Numbered from the stretch's first letter, positions 1 through 10,734 are shown. The stretch: 64,000 bases of DNA from Solibacillus sp. FSL R5-0449 (GCF_037975215.1 NZ_CP150239.1:844001-908000), one strand, 5' to 3'. Numbers and translations: made by a program. Notes: generated by a model not told the origin, from the sequence alone.

Positions 1-650
<650 letters not shown>

Positions 651-653
651 GCC

Positions 654-1631
654 ATGGCACAAATGACAATGATTCAAGCAATTACAGATGCATTACGCTG
701 CGAATTAAAAAATGACGAGAACGTTTTAGTATTCGGTGAAGACGTTGGTGTAAACGGCGGGGTATTCCGTGCAACAGAAGGTCTTCAAAAAGAATTCGGC
801 GTTGACCGTGTATTTGATACGCCTCTTGCAGAATCAGGAATCGGTGGTTTAGCAGTTGGTTTAGGGTTAACTGGATACCGTCCAGTACCTGAAATTCAAT
901 TTTTCGGCTTCGTATTCGAGGTAATGGATTCGATCAGCGGACAATTGGCTCGTATGAGATACCGTTCAGGCGGTACGTATAATGCACCTGTAACAATCCG
1001 TTCTCCATTCGGCGGTGGTGTTCATACGCCTGAAATGCACTCGGATTCATTAGAAGGATTGATGGCTCAATCACCAGGATTGAAAGTAGTTATTCCATCA
1101 ACACCATATGATGCAAAAGGTTTACTAATTGCTTCGATCCGTGATGATAATCCGGTTATTTTCCTAGAGCATTTAAAACTATACCGTTCATTCCGTGAAG
1201 AAGTTCCGGAAGAGTCATATACAATAGAATTGGGTAAAGCAGATGTGAAACGTGAAGGGAAGGACCTTTCGATCATTGCTTACGGCTTAATGGTTCACGA
1301 AAGTCTAAAAGCGGCAGAAGAATTGGAAAAAGAAGGCTACTCAGTAGAAGTAATCGATTTGCGTACAATTCAGCCGTTAGATATCGAAACGATTATTGCA
1401 TCTGTTGAAAAAACAGGTCGCGCAATTGTTGTTCAGGAAGCGCAAAAGCAAGCAGGTATTGCGGCAAATGTAGTCGCAGAAATTACAGAGCGTGCGATTC
1501 TATCATTAGAAGCACCAGTATTACGTGTAGCAGCACCGGATACAATCTATTCATTCCCACAAGCGGAAGGTGTATGGTTACCTACGTATAAAGATGTAAT
1601 GGAAACTGCAAAGAAAGTCTTAACATTCTAA
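654..1631 (+). CDS. pdhB: Pyruvate dehydrogenase E1 beta subunit
   Basis: A 325-residue protein, the usual length for Bacillus PdhB. It forms the alpha2beta2 E1 component that transfers the acetyl group from pyruvate to the lipoyl arm of E2. The N-terminal transketolase-like pyrimidine domain starts with [19 protein letters not shown]; the C-terminal transketolase domain contains the [12 protein letters not shown] segment. The ATG lies three bases after the pdhA stop with a purine-rich AGAGAAGGAG just upstream inside pdhA, so the two are translationally linked. It is followed 18 bases later by pdhC. Nothing unusual is seen. Confidence 0.97.
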   Translation: MAQMTMIQAITDALRCELKNDENVLVFGEDVGVNGGVFRATEGLQKEFGVDRVFDTPLAESGIGGLAVGLGLTGYRPVPEIQFFGFVFEVMDSISGQLARMRYRSGGTYNAPVTIRSPFGGGVHTPEMHSDSLEGLMAQSPGLKVVIPSTPYDAKGLLIASIRDDNPVIFLEHLKLYRSFREEVPEESYTIELGKADVKREGKDLSIIAYGLMVHESLKAAEELEKEGYSVEVIDLRTIQPLDIETIIASVEKTGRAIVVQEAQKQAGIAANVVAEITERAILSLEAPVLRVAAPDTIYSFPQAEGVWLPTYKDVMETAKKVLTF

Positions 1632-1649
1632 GAATTGAGGGTGAGATAA

Positions 1650-3038
1650 ATGGCATTTACGTTTCGTTTACCAGATATCGGAGAAGGTATTCATGAAGGT
1701 GAAATCGTCAAATGGTTCGTTAAACCTGGCGATCAAGTAAAAGAAGACGATATTTTAGCAGAAGTTCAAAATGATAAAGCAGTCGTTGAAATTCCGTCAC
1801 CAGTTGATGGTACAGTAGAAGAAATCTTTGTAGAAGAAGGAACGGTTGCGATTGTCGGGGATGCCTTAATCCGCTTTGATGCACCAGGCTATGAAGATTT
1901 AAAACTAAAAGGTGATGACCACCACGAATCAAATGAATCAAACAAAACAGAAGCACAAGTACAGTCTACTGCTGAGGCTGGCCAAGATGTGAAAAAAGAA
2001 GAAACGAAAGCGGATAAGAGTGCAGATACTGCTCAGCCGGAAGCTCCTGCTGAAACAGAAAAAGCTGCATCAACATCTGAAACAGAATCTTCAGGTAAAC
2101 GCATTATCGCAATGCCTTCTGTTCGTAAGTATGCACGTGAAAAAGGTGTCGACATTCAGCAAGTTTCAGGTACAGGCAAAAATGGCCGTGTGTTAAAAGA
2201 AGATATTGAGAGCTTCTTAAACGGAGGTCAACAGTCAGCTTCTGAAACAGAAGAAGTAAATGAGACACAACAGTCGCAAGCAGAAGAGAAACAAACAGAT
2301 ACAAAACAAGCTGCTCCTGTTGTGCTTGAAGGCGAGTTCCCGGAAACACGCGAAAAAATGAGCGGTATCCGCAAAGCGATTGCCAAAGCAATGGTACATT
2401 CAAAACATACGGCTCCGCACGTAACGTTAATGGATGAAGTGGATGTAACAGAACTTGTTGCACACCGTAAGCAATTCAAGGATATTGCAGCAGAGCAAGG
2501 TATTAAATTAACGTATTTACCGTACGTTGTGAAAGCTTTAATCTCGACTTTACGTAAATATCCTGATTTCAACCGTTCGCTTGATGATGCGACACAAGAA
2601 ATTATTCAAAAACATTACTATAATATTGGTATTGCGGCTGATACAGAAAAAGGTTTATTAGTTCCTGTAATTAAGCATGCTGATCGTAAGTCAGTGTTCA
2701 GCTTATCTCAAGAGATTAATGAATTGGCTGTAAAAGCACGTGATGGTAAGCTAGCGACGCACGAAATGAAAGGCGCGTCAATGTCAATTACAAACATCGG
2801 TTCAGCTGGTGGGCAATGGTTCACACCGGTAATTAACCACCCTGAAGTGGCGATCTTAGGAATTGGTCGTATTTCAGAGAAACCAGTAATAAAAAATGGT
2901 GAAATTGTAGCAGCACATGTGTTAGCATTATCATTGAGCTTTGATCATCGAATGATCGATGGTGCGACTGCACAAAACGCTTTAAATCATTTAAAACGTT
3001 TATTAAGTGAGCCGCAACTATTATTAATGGAGGCGTAA
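1650..3038 (+). CDS. pdhC: Dihydrolipoamide acetyltransferase, E2 of pyruvate dehydrogenase
   Basis: A 462-residue E2 core protein. Residues 1-77 form one lipoyl domain with the acceptor lysine in NDKAVVE (Lys43). A long, charged Ala/Glu/Thr/Gln-rich linker follows, then a peripheral-subunit-binding domain at about 153-190 ([14 protein letters not shown]...GRVLKEDI). A second flexible linker leads to the catalytic acyltransferase domain, which ends with the DHRMIDG motif (catalytic His433). It joins E1 and E3 in the complex and makes acetyl-CoA. A clear GGGTGAG ribosome site precedes the ATG. It is slightly longer than the B. subtilis protein because of the linkers. Confidence 0.97.
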   Translation: MAFTFRLPDIGEGIHEGEIVKWFVKPGDQVKEDDILAEVQNDKAVVEIPSPVDGTVEEIFVEEGTVAIVGDALIRFDAPGYEDLKLKGDDHHESNESNKTEAQVQSTAEAGQDVKKEETKADKSADTAQPEAPAETEKAASTSETESSGKRIIAMPSVRKYAREKGVDIQQVSGTGKNGRVLKEDIESFLNGGQQSASETEEVNETQQSQAEEKQTDTKQAAPVVLEGEFPETREKMSGIRKAIAKAMVHSKHTAPHVTLMDEVDVTELVAHRKQFKDIAAEQGIKLTYLPYVVKALISTLRKYPDFNRSLDDATQEIIQKHYYNIGIAADTEKGLLVPVIKHADRKSVFSLSQEINELAVKARDGKLATHEMKGASMSITNIGSAGGQWFTPVINHPEVAILGIGRISEKPVIKNGEIVAAHVLALSLSFDHRMIDGATAQNALNHLKRLLSEPQLLLMEA

Positions 3039-3042
3039 AAAA

Positions 3043-4455
3043 ATGGTAGTAGGAGATTTTCCAATCGAACTAGATACTCTTGTAGTAGGTTCTGGCCCTG
3101 GTGGCTATGTAGCAGCAATCCGTGCAGCACAAACAGGTCAAAAGGTAACAATCGTTGAACGTGGAGCATTAGGCGGGGTATGTTTAAACGTAGGTTGTAT
3201 CCCTTCAAAAGCTTTAATTTCAGTAGGTCACCGCTTTGAAAATGCTCAACATTCAGATGATATGGGTGTTACAGCATCTGAAGTGAAATTAGACTGGTCT
3301 AAAGCACAAGCATTTAAAGACAGCGTTGTTAAAAAATTAGTTGGCGGCGTTGAAGGCTTATTAAAAGGTAATAAAGTAGATATCGTAAAAGGTGAAGCTT
3401 ACTTCGTGGATGCAAACACTGTACGTGTTATAGACGGTGATAATGCTCAAACTTATACTTTCAAAAACGCTATTTTAGCAACAGGATCTCGTCCTATCGA
3501 AATCCCGACATTTAAATTTACAAAGCGTGTAGTAAGCTCAACTGGTGCGTTATCATTCCCTGAAGTACCAGGTAAATTAGTAGTTATCGGTGGCGGTTAC
3601 ATCGGTACAGAGTTAGGTTCAGCTTATGCTAACTTAGGTTCTCAAGTAACAATTATCGAAGGCGGTAAAGATATTTTAGCTGGTTTCGAAAAACAAATGA
3701 CGCAAATCGTTAAAAAAGGTCTTAAGAAAAAAGGCGTTGAAGTTGTAGTAAACGCATCTGCTAAAGGCGTAGAAGAAAGCGAAAACGGCGTAGTCGTTAC
3801 TTATGAAGTAGGCGGCGAAGAAAAAACTGTTGAAGCAGATTACGTATTAGTAACTGTTGGTCGTCGTCCGAATACGGATGAAATGGGCTTAGAAGAAGTA
3901 GGTATTAAATTCGCAGAACGCGGATTATTGGAAGTAGACAAACAAGGTCGTACTTCAGTATCGAACATCTATGCAATCGGTGATATCGTTGCAGGTCCAC
4001 AACTTGCTCATAAAGCTTCTTATGAAGGTAAAGTTGCTGCAGAAGCAATCGCTGGTGAACCATCAGTAGTTGACTACTTAGCAATTCCAGCAGTATGCTT
4101 CACAGATCCAGAAATGGCAACTGTAGGCTACTCTGAAGAGCAAGCAAAAGCGGAAGGTTTAGAAGTGAAAGCTGCTAAATTCCCATTCGCTGCAAACGGC
4201 CGTGCATTAGCATTAAACGAAACAGAAGGTTTCGTGAAACTAGTAGCACGTAAAGAAGACGGCTTATTAGTTGGTGCTCAAATCGTTGGTGTTGGTGCTT
4301 CTGATATGATCGCTGAAATGGCAACTGCTATTGAAGGCGGTATGACTGCAGAAGATATCGCATTAACAATCCATGCACACCCAACTTTAGGTGAGATTAC
4401 AATGGAAGCTGCTGAAGTTTTACTAGGCAACCCAATCCACATTGTAACTAAATAA
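3043..4455 (+). CDS. pdhD: Dihydrolipoamide dehydrogenase, E3
   Basis: A 470-residue flavoprotein disulfide reductase that reoxidises dihydrolipoamide with NAD+. It shows an N-terminal FAD-binding GSGPGG motif, the redox-active disulfide in [14 protein letters not shown] (Cys47 and Cys52), an NAD-binding [11 protein letters not shown] motif near 190, and the C-terminal dimer-interface base HAHPTLGE (His446, Glu451). The ATG lies four bases after the pdhC stop, with GGAGG at the end of pdhC as ribosome site. It is last in the pdh operon and is followed directly by a strong terminator. E3 is probably shared with other 2-oxoacid dehydrogenases (inference). Confidence 0.97.
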   Translation: MVVGDFPIELDTLVVGSGPGGYVAAIRAAQTGQKVTIVERGALGGVCLNVGCIPSKALISVGHRFENAQHSDDMGVTASEVKLDWSKAQAFKDSVVKKLVGGVEGLLKGNKVDIVKGEAYFVDANTVRVIDGDNAQTYTFKNAILATGSRPIEIPTFKFTKRVVSSTGALSFPEVPGKLVVIGGGYIGTELGSAYANLGSQVTIIEGGKDILAGFEKQMTQIVKKGLKKKGVEVVVNASAKGVEESENGVVVTYEVGGEEKTVEADYVLVTVGRRPNTDEMGLEEVGIKFAERGLLEVDKQGRTSVSNIYAIGDIVAGPQLAHKASYEGKVAAEAIAGEPSVVDYLAIPAVCFTDPEMATVGYSEEQAKAEGLEVKAAKFPFAANGRALALNETEGFVKLVARKEDGLLVGAQIVGVGASDMIAEMATAIEGGMTAEDIALTIHAHPTLGEITMEAAEVLLGNPIHIVTK

Positions 4456-4467
4456 TTTATGAAATTT

Positions 4468-4500
4468 ACACTGTCCATTTTAAATGGGCAGTGTTTTTTT
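4468..4500 (+). terminator. Rho-independent terminator after pdhD
   Basis: A near-perfect 12-13 bp stem (CACTGTCCATTT pairing with AAATGGGCAGTG, one G-U pair) is followed by seven T residues, 12 bases after the pdhD stop codon. It ends the pdh operon. Confidence 0.93.
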
Positions 4501-4726
4501 ATGGCTATGAATCGGAAATAAGCACACAACGAAAAAATAATTTTCCTATATAATAAAAAGGTTTCTAAATTGTGAAATATGGTTATATATAACTGAAACA
4601 TACATTTGAAAAGTCGAAAAGATAGAACAAACAATCTAATGGCAATCGAATGAATTGGGAAAGAAGCGCTAATTACAAGAGTCAAACTGCTTGCAGGATT
4701 TCATTGATTAAGGGAGTTGTCGCGGT

Positions 4727-5305
4727 ATGAATAATTCAGGTGAAAAAAAGAAACTGCAAAGTGATTGGGCATCATCGGCAGTTGTACTATTAATGGAGCC
4801 AAAAGAAGAAAAGTTCGTCGGTGAAACAGATCGATTTGCCACAATTGCACTTGATGTATTAGTAAGAAAGCTGCTTGAAGTGCAAAAAGATGATTTTACA
4901 ATAGATTCTTATGAGCTGTTACAGCACGCCATAGTCAATGCTATTAACAAAAAGTATACTGATATAGCGCAAGCTTATGACGGGCTAATTACGGCCGCAG
5001 GGAACCTTCAAACATGCCCTTTAATAATGGAATCACATTATAATTATAGCAATGGAAAAATTTCGACCCAAAATGCAGAATTCGTTTTACGCAATACAAT
5101 GAAGGCGATTCTATTCAACATCAATCAAATTCCGTACAATGAACTGACAGAGCAATCTGTCGATCAAATAAGTAAGACAATCCAATTTGCTAAAGAAGTA
5201 ATTTCTGAGAATACAACGGTACCTGAACTGACTTTGGTTTTAAGACGTGTTTTAGGATCACTGATAAATGTCCAGCTAAAGACAACAAGTGAAGTGAAAA
5301 ATTAA
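4727..5305 (+). CDS. Hypothetical protein, 192 aa
   Basis: I do not recognise a family. The protein is soluble, with no signal peptide or membrane segment, and looks mostly helical. It has a charged N terminus (MNNSGEKKK), an acidic first third, a stretch with YDGLITAAGNLQTCPLI in the middle and a long helical C-terminal half. The ATG has AAGGGAG at a good distance. The gene stands alone between the pdh terminator and its own terminator, about 170 bases after a TATAAT sequence at 4549 that lacks a convincing -35. Codon use resembles its neighbours, so it looks native. No function is proposed. Confidence 0.75.
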   Translation: MNNSGEKKKLQSDWASSAVVLLMEPKEEKFVGETDRFATIALDVLVRKLLEVQKDDFTIDSYELLQHAIVNAINKKYTDIAQAYDGLITAAGNLQTCPLIMESHYNYSNGKISTQNAEFVLRNTMKAILFNINQIPYNELTEQSVDQISKTIQFAKEVISENTTVPELTLVLRRVLGSLINVQLKTTSEVKN

Positions 5306-5375
5306 TGATAACGGCCTTTCAATGATTCAAAACAGGTGAAAATTAAATAACTTTAACTAGTAAATATTTACGGAG

Positions 5376-5410
5376 GCTACCTTGTATTAGTTAAACAAGG
5401 TAGCTTTTCC
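5376..5410 (+). terminator. Rho-independent terminator after the 192-aa gene
   Basis: GCTACCTTGT pairs with ACAAGGTAGC across a short loop and is followed by TTTTCCTGTT. It lies 70 bases beyond the stop codon. Confidence 0.82.
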
Positions 5411-5559
5411 TGTTACTTTAAACATCAAGGAATGGTTCAAATTATAGCAGGAAAATAAAATAGACAGATATTTTTAATAGACGTACAATAAAGTGAAACT
5501 TCTATAAGTAGGGGCTCCCAATGAATAATGAGGAAATTTTATGGAAAGGGGATTAACAG

Positions 5560-5973
5560 GTGGAGATTATTCGTACTATTGCTCAAATTGGCATTATCAT
5601 TTTATTTTACCTGGCAGGTGAATTTATCGTTTCAATTACCGGTATTATTATACCTGGGAGTATTATCGGGTTGCTTATATTGTGGCTAGCTCTCTACTTT
5701 AAAATATTAAATGTGAAATACATACAAAACGGTGCAAGTTTTATGCTGGCATTTTTAACATTATTTTTTATTCCTTCAACAGTGGGTGTCATCAATTATC
5801 CTGAATTGCTAACGATCTCGGGAGGGCTTTTTGTTTTGGCTGTTATTATCAGTACAATTTTTGCACTGGTGATTACCGGTAAGGTCAGTAAATTAATAGA
5901 AAGAAAGGAACGTAAAATGAAGGAGGAAGAGAAGATTGCTGCATCTACTGCTAATTCTGTTCATCATAAGTAG
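5560..5973 (+). CDS. cidA: CidA/LrgA family holin-like membrane protein
   Basis: A 137-residue integral membrane protein with four predicted hydrophobic segments and the family signature around PGSIIGLLILWLAL and FIPSTVGVINY. CidA/LrgA proteins work with a CidB/LrgB partner in the cytoplasmic membrane and have been linked to cell lysis control and to pyruvate or by-product transport. The GTG start follows GGAAAGGGGATT. The C-terminal tail is very charged (ERKERKMKEEEK), and its 3' end overlaps the following lrgB-type gene by 38 bases, implying coupled translation. The sequence alone does not decide between the cidA and lrgA subgroups. Confidence 0.88.
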   Translation: MEIIRTIAQIGIIILFYLAGEFIVSITGIIIPGSIIGLLILWLALYFKILNVKYIQNGASFMLAFLTLFFIPSTVGVINYPELLTISGGLFVLAVIISTIFALVITGKVSKLIERKERKMKEEEKIAASTANSVHHK

Positions 5974-6625
5974 CACTGTTTTTCTTTTTGTTTTGCTGAA
6001 CAGACTGTACTTGAAAGTGGGTCATCCACTTTTATTGCCTATTTTAACGGCGACTTGTATTACAGTTGTTATTTTACTAGTTTTTAATATTCCTTACGAA
6101 ACATACATGGAAGGGGGACAGTGGATATCGAAAATGCTCGGTCCGGCAGTTGTAGCATTGGCATTTCCTTTGTACAACCAGCGTGAGCTTATATTTAAAT
6201 ATAAATACTCCATTATTACGAGCATCATTGTCGCAATGATTGCAGGTCTCATCAGTGTTGTAGCATTGCTTTTACTTTTCGGATCAAGCAAGGAATTTAT
6301 CCTTACTTCATTACCAAAATCGTTAACAACACCTGTAGCAATGCAAGTAAGTGATATTGTTGGCGGGATACCGCCTCTGACTGCTGTAATGGTTATGGTG
6401 GCAGGGTTTACTGGTGCCATTTTGGGCCAAGTTATATTTAAATTATTTAAAATTGATACGGCTATCAGTCGGGGGGTAGCTATGGGAAGTGCTTCACATG
6501 GTGTCGGATTGACAAAATTAAAGGAGTATAGTGAAGAAGATCTATCGATCGGGTCGCTGTCAATGGGGCTTAGTGCGGTTGTAGGGGCTTTCATTATTCC
6601 GCTTATTTCGATTTATTTATTTTAA
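5936..6625 (+). CDS. lrgB: LrgB/CidB family membrane protein
   Basis: A 229-residue polytopic membrane protein of the LrgB family. Hydrophobic segments run through the whole length, with the conserved LPKSLTTPVAMQVSDIVGG motif mid-protein and the GVAMGSASHGVG motif further on. It is the partner of the preceding CidA-like protein. A TTG start is chosen because it follows AAGGAGGAAGAG at proper distance; the later ATGs would cut into the first membrane helix. The start lies inside the 3' end of cidA. No LytSR- or CidR-like regulator is adjacent, so control cannot be inferred here. Confidence 0.9.
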   Translation: MLHLLLILFIISSTVFLFVLLNRLYLKVGHPLLLPILTATCITVVILLVFNIPYETYMEGGQWISKMLGPAVVALAFPLYNQRELIFKYKYSIITSIIVAMIAGLISVVALLLLFGSSKEFILTSLPKSLTTPVAMQVSDIVGGIPPLTAVMVMVAGFTGAILGQVIFKLFKIDTAISRGVAMGSASHGVGLTKLKEYSEEDLSIGSLSMGLSAVVGAFIIPLISIYLF

Positions 6626-6655
6626 AAAAAGACAGACAGCATTTAGCTGTCTGTC
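6624..6655 (-). terminator. Terminator of speA (reverse strand), shared with lrgB
   Basis: A perfect 10-bp stem (GACAGACAGC with GCTGTCTGTC, loop ATTTA). Read on the minus strand it is followed by seven T residues, so it ends the speA-type transcript. It also sits directly after lrgB, for which the downstream side lacks a T run. Confidence 0.85.
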
Positions 6656-6661
6656 GAAATA

Positions 6662-8131
6662 TTAATAAATCGCTTTTCGCTCTTTAATTACACGGATATT
6701 TTGTAATGTGCTGTCCTCAGGTCCCTGTACAGGGAGACCAGCTTCAATATTCATTTTAATAAAATCAATATTGCTCTGCGTAATTATTTCCCCGGGAATA
6801 AATATTGGAATGCCCGGTGGGTACACCATTATAAACTCCGCGCAAATATACCCTTCTGCCTGTGCAAGGGGGATACTTTCTGTTTGAGCATAAAATGCAT
6901 CGCGCGGTGTCATGGCAAGAGCAGGAATTTCAGGGATTTGAACATTTGTTTCAGTAATCGATGCTTCCGATTCGAAGTTTTTCGACATACGTGTCAAAGC
7001 ATTCACAAGTAAATTAATCTCTTTTTTCGAATCTCCGATAGTTACTAAGCATAGTATATTATATAAATCGGACAACTCTACTTCCAAGTTAGCGTTCTGA
7101 CGCAACCATTCTTCTGCCACATGTCCGGTAATGCCTAAATCTTTAACGCAAATTAACAGCTTTAACGGATCCATATCAAAAGTAGCGGAAGTCCCGAGTT
7201 TTTCACGCCCTACGCAATGTAAATGCGGTATTGCATTAATGCGTTTGCGGGCATCTTTAGCCAAACGGATTGCTTCATCCAACAAGTCATGTCCATGGAC
7301 AGCAAGCTGGCGACGTGCCGTGTCTAAAGACGCCAGTAATGGATAGGAAGTCGATGTCGTTGTCAGCATAGAGAATACTGCCTGTACTTTTTTAGCTGTT
7401 ACAAGGCCTTCTCTCACATTTAAGACAGAACTGCCCGTCATGGAGCCACCAAGTTTATGTGTGCTTGTAGCAGCCATATCTGCACCTGCTTGCATTGCTG
7501 ATAACGGCAGCTCATCATGGAATTTAATATGAACACCATGAGCCTCATCCACAATTACTGGAATATTACGTGCATGTACTATTTCGACAATGCGTTTTAA
7601 ATCTGCAACAAAACCGAAATATGTCGGGTTGATGACAAGTACGGCTTTCGCATCTGGATACGTCGTCAATGCACGCTCCACAGACTCAGGTGAAATACCA
7701 TGAGAAATGCCGAGCTCACTGTCAACTTCCGGATGAATAAAAATAGGGATAGCACCTGCAAAAACAATCGCTGACATAATCGATTTATGTACATTCCGAG
7801 GTACTATAATTTTATCGCCTGGACCGACGACAGTCATAATCATCGTCATAATGGCGCCACTAGTACCTTGAACGGAAAAAAATGTATGGTCAGCACCAAA
7901 GGCTTCAGCAGCAAGGTTTTGTGCTTGCATAATCACACCTTTAGGAGCGTGTAAATCATCTAGTGGAGCAATATTAATTAAATCAATTGATAAAACGTTG
8001 TCGCCTACAAATTCTCTGTAAGCTGGATCCATGCCTTGCCCTTTTTTATGGCCTGGGATATGGAACTGGATAGGGTGTCTGTTGCGATGCTTAAGTAATG
8101 CATCAAACAAAGGAGTCTCTAACTGTGACAA
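6662..8131 (-). CDS. speA: Arginine/lysine/ornithine decarboxylase (SpeA type)
   Basis: A PLP-dependent fold-type I decarboxylase of the Orn/Lys/Arg major family, 489 residues from the chosen start, close to B. subtilis SpeA, the biosynthetic arginine decarboxylase that starts polyamine synthesis. It shows HIPGHKKGQGMDP near the N terminus, VDEAHGVH with the cofactor-binding Asp (about 195), and the Schiff-base lysine in STHKLGGSMTGSS (Lys226). A TTG start at 8131 is preferred because GTGAGGTGG lies eight bases upstream and the protein then begins LSQLETP, like B. subtilis MSQ. The frame stays open to a GTG at 8143. Substrate choice between Arg and Lys is not settled by sequence. Confidence 0.9.
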   Translation of the reverse strand: MSQLETPLFDALLKHRNRHPIQFHIPGHKKGQGMDPAYREFVGDNVLSIDLINIAPLDDLHAPKGVIMQAQNLAAEAFGADHTFFSVQGTSGAIMTMIMTVVGPGDKIIVPRNVHKSIMSAIVFAGAIPIFIHPEVDSELGISHGISPESVERALTTYPDAKAVLVINPTYFGFVADLKRIVEIVHARNIPVIVDEAHGVHIKFHDELPLSAMQAGADMAATSTHKLGGSMTGSSVLNVREGLVTAKKVQAVFSMLTTTSTSYPLLASLDTARRQLAVHGHDLLDEAIRLAKDARKRINAIPHLHCVGREKLGTSATFDMDPLKLLICVKDLGITGHVAEEWLRQNANLEVELSDLYNILCLVTIGDSKKEINLLVNALTRMSKNFESEASITETNVQIPEIPALAMTPRDAFYAQTESIPLAQAEGYICAEFIMVYPPGIPIFIPGEIITQSNIDFIKMNIEAGLPVQGPEDSTLQNIRVIKERKAIY

Positions 8132-8257
8132 CGCAGGTACCACCTCACTATTTAGTATTTTTTAAAAACAAGTGAATTATAGCACCTATTAAAGTTGCTG
8201 ACTATATAAATATTTCAATCAAATGAATTAACAGCTATTATTTTAGGAGGAATAACA

Positions 8258-9217
8258 ATGAAATGGCAAACAAAAATTACTGATTTATTGCAAATTCAAT
8301 ATCCTATTATTCAAGGCGGATTGGCATACTTGGCCTATTCAGAGCTTGCTGCGGCAGTTTCCAATGCAGGAGCATTAGGACAGATTACCGCTATGAGCTT
8401 ACCATCACCGGAAGCGTTAAAAGAAGAAATAAAAAAAGTGAGAGAAATGACAGATCAACCGTTTGGAGTAAACTTTGCAATAGGAATGCATGGAAAAGGT
8501 TACGAAAAGATGATCGAAGTAGCCGGTGAAATGGATGTACCTGTAGTGACGATTACTGGAGGAAATCCTGCACCGATATTCGACATATTAAAAGATGCAT
8601 CATGTAAAAAACTTGTACTCGTCGCTGCGAAACGACAGGCTCAAAAAGCAGAACAGCTTGGCGCGGATGCAGTAATGGTTGTCGGGCAAGAAGGCGGCGG
8701 TCATTTAGGGCGAGACGATGTCGGAACAATGGTGCTTGTGCCGCAAGTTGTCGACAGTGTTTCGATCCCGGTTATCGCTTCAGGTGGAATCGGAGACGGA
8801 CGTGGTTGGATGGCAGCGCACGCATTAGGGGCAGAGGGAATTGAAATGGGTACACGCTTCATTGCGACGAAAGAATGCGTCCATGCTTCTATGGCATATA
8901 AAAACGCCCTGATTGAAAGTGAAGAAACAGATACGACGGTTATTAAACGCTCGATCGGTGCACCTGCCCGAGTGATCCGCAATGCATTTACGGATGAAAT
9001 TTTAGAAGTAGAAGATAAAACGCCTACATATGAAGCGCTGAAATCATATATAAGCGGTGAAGCTAACAAAAATTTCATTTATGGCGGCGATGCGACAAAG
9101 GGATATGGCTGGGCTGGCCAAGTAACAGGATTAATTCAAGATGTACCGTCAGTGGAAGAATTAATTCAGCGTATGGTTGTACAAGCGGAAAAAATCCGTT
9201 TAAAATGGGGACAGTAA
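8258..9217 (+). CDS. FMN-dependent nitronate monooxygenase / FabK-like enoyl-ACP reductase family
   Basis: A 319-residue TIM-barrel flavoprotein of the 2-nitropropane dioxygenase family. It begins YPIIQGGLAYLAYSELAAAVSNAGALG, as these enzymes do (first 20 residues or so of the barrel), and carries GQEGGGHLGR followed by IPVIASGGIGDG and EMGTRFIAT, the FMN phosphate-binding region. The GGHxG pattern occurs both in nitronate monooxygenases and in FabK, the enoyl-ACP reductase, so the reaction is uncertain. TTAGGAGGAATAAC precedes the ATG. The gene lies 22 bases before yktA and may be co-transcribed with it. It is divergent from speA. Confidence 0.85.
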   Translation: MKWQTKITDLLQIQYPIIQGGLAYLAYSELAAAVSNAGALGQITAMSLPSPEALKEEIKKVREMTDQPFGVNFAIGMHGKGYEKMIEVAGEMDVPVVTITGGNPAPIFDILKDASCKKLVLVAAKRQAQKAEQLGADAVMVVGQEGGGHLGRDDVGTMVLVPQVVDSVSIPVIASGGIGDGRGWMAAHALGAEGIEMGTRFIATKECVHASMAYKNALIESEETDTTVIKRSIGAPARVIRNAFTDEILEVEDKTPTYEALKSYISGEANKNFIYGGDATKGYGWAGQVTGLIQDVPSVEELIQRMVVQAEKIRLKWGQ

Positions 9218-9239
9218 TGATTAAAGGCAGGTTATAACT

Positions 9240-9509
9240 ATGGAATATTCATACCCATTATCAACGGACTGGACGACAGATGAAATGGTGGATGTCGTAC
9301 GCTTTTTTGAAGTTGTGGAAATGGCTTACGAAAAAGGTGCAAAGCGTGAACTAGTCATGGCACGCTATAAACGCTTTAAAGAGATTGTCCCTTCCCAGGC
9401 GGAAGAAAAAACAATTTGCCGTGAATTTGAACAGGCGAGCTCTTATGTACCGTACCGTGTTGTAAAGCTTGCAAAAGAATTAGCGGACGGGCAAATTGTA
9501 AGAATGTAA
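9240..9509 (+). CDS. yktA: UPF0223 family protein YktA
   Basis: An 89-residue small acidic protein matching the UPF0223/YktA family. It starts MEYSYPLSTDWTTDEMVDVV and has the conserved helical body with YVPYRVVKLAKE. Function is unknown. It is helical, lacks membrane segments and is found next to yktB in Bacillus, as here (yktB lies convergent on the other strand). AAAGGCAGGTT precedes the ATG. It is probably the last gene of a two-gene transcript with the flavoprotein upstream and is closed by a strong hairpin. Confidence 0.9.
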   Translation: MEYSYPLSTDWTTDEMVDVVRFFEVVEMAYEKGAKRELVMARYKRFKEIVPSQAEEKTICREFEQASSYVPYRVVKLAKELADGQIVRM

Positions 9510-9587
9510 TGAAAACGCTGTTGGAGTGAAGTTCATCGGTTAAGTAAGGCGAGAATCGGATGAAAGCTACGGATTTTCATTACAGCA

Positions 9588-9632
9588 AAAAGCAGCATTT
9601 TCTCATTCGGGGAAAATGCTGCTTTTAATTTT
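9588..9632 (+). terminator. Bidirectional terminator between yktA and yktB
   Basis: AAAAGCAGCATTTT pairs perfectly with AAAATGCTGCTTTT. T-rich sequence follows on the plus strand and TTTTT on the minus strand, so it can end both convergent genes. Confidence 0.88.
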
Positions 9633-9715
9633 AATATTAAGAATTTTTAAAATTATTTTTAAATTGTTGGAATGTTTAGCAGTCTTTTGTACATATTAAT
9701 AATAAATGGTTGCAA

Positions 9716-10339
9716 TTAACCTTTGATGACTTCATAAACAGGGAGAAGCTCATCGAAAGTTTGTTCAGCCAATTGTAAAAACTGTTCTGCAGACATTTTA
9801 ATTGCCTCATCTGCAGGTATACGACGCCCAACAAGAAATTCTCCTTTTTTTACATCACGCAGGCGTATAAGGAGCTGTTCAAGCTTTTCGGTGCGCGCTT
9901 CTTTTAAAGAGATCGTATCTGGCTGCATATGATCGCCTGAAAGTACGTAATCATCGGATAAATTTTTGATGACTTGCATATTTTTCAGTAGGCGCTGTGC
10001 CATTTCCTCTTTTTGCGGCGCTTCATAAATCACTGCAACAACGATGAAAAGGTGCGTACCCCATAACCCAATCTGGAAATGCGGCAAAGCTTTATAACCT
10101 CGTTTATAAGGAGCAAAAGCAACCCATGAATCTTTTGGCGGGTTTACAGTACGGCGGGCATGTTTGGCTACATGACCGAAAAACTCTTCTCCTGTTTGTG
10201 CACTGAAATACCCTGTAAACGTATCGGATAGTTCATTGAACTTCGGGCGGATAATTGTAGTTAAAGCTTCCATACGCTCATCCAGACCGTCGATATCAAA
10301 TACTTGGAAGTCTTCTTTAGTCCATTTAACAATACTCAT
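9716..10339 (-). CDS. yktB: UPF0637/DUF1054 family protein YktB
   Basis: A 207-residue soluble protein of the YktB (DUF1054) family. It begins MSIVKWTKEDFQVFDIDGLDERM's type of opening, with conserved blocks around HARRTVNPPKDSWVAF and PHFQIGLWGTHLF, both typical of this family. The function is unknown. The ATG is preceded on the minus strand by GAAAGGAATTATAAAAAT. It converges on yktA, keeping the B. subtilis yktA/yktB neighbourhood, and is upstream of the small gene and suhB that correspond to the yktC region. Confidence 0.9.
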   Translation of the reverse strand: MSIVKWTKEDFQVFDIDGLDERMEALTTIIRPKFNELSDTFTGYFSAQTGEEFFGHVAKHARRTVNPPKDSWVAFAPYKRGYKALPHFQIGLWGTHLFIVVAVIYEAPQKEEMAQRLLKNMQVIKNLSDDYVLSGDHMQPDTISLKEARTEKLEQLLIRLRDVKKGEFLVGRRIPADEAIKMSAEQFLQLAEQTFDELLPVYEVIKG

Positions 10340-10516
10340 ATTTTTATAATTCCTTTCGTTTTATGTTTATTTTATTAATTTTTTGGGAAAAAATCTTGTA
10401 ATAGAAACTTTATACCAACGGAAAATATCAAAGGTGAGGCTATATGTCTTAAGGAATTACTTATATTATCCAGTGTGGATAAAGTCTGAAAAATTATGAT
10501 AAGGAAGTGATTTATT

Positions 10517-10714
10517 ATGAAACAGATGATTAAGATTATACGCAAAGTTGATATTGAAAAGCAATATGAAGAGATTTTAATGTTGGAAATGGATTATGAA
10601 CTAGCTACACTCTATGCGGCGATGAATGATAAAAATCAATCTGAAATTGATAAATCTAAAAAACGATTAACAGAAATTCAAGAGGAATTAAAAGGTCTAC
10701 ATGCATATGCGTAA
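10517..10714 (+). CDS. Small hypothetical helical protein, 65 aa
   Basis: A 65-residue highly charged protein that looks entirely helical, with a likely short coiled coil in the second half (KKRLTEIQEELKGL). AAGGAAGTG precedes the ATG by nine bases, and a strong terminator follows 20 bases after the stop, so it is framed as a real single gene. No cysteine, membrane segment or recognisable motif is seen. It sits between yktB and suhB, where B. subtilis has no obvious counterpart that I can name. Confidence 0.65.
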   Translation: MKQMIKIIRKVDIEKQYEEILMLEMDYELATLYAAMNDKNQSEIDKSKKRLTEIQEELKGLHAYA

Positions 10715-10734
10715 CAAAAAAACCTTTCCAAAAT

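Noticed and set aside
2104-2572. Reverse-strand open frames inside pdhC
   Set aside because: They are antisense shadows of a strongly conserved coding region, with no ribosome site or family resemblance.
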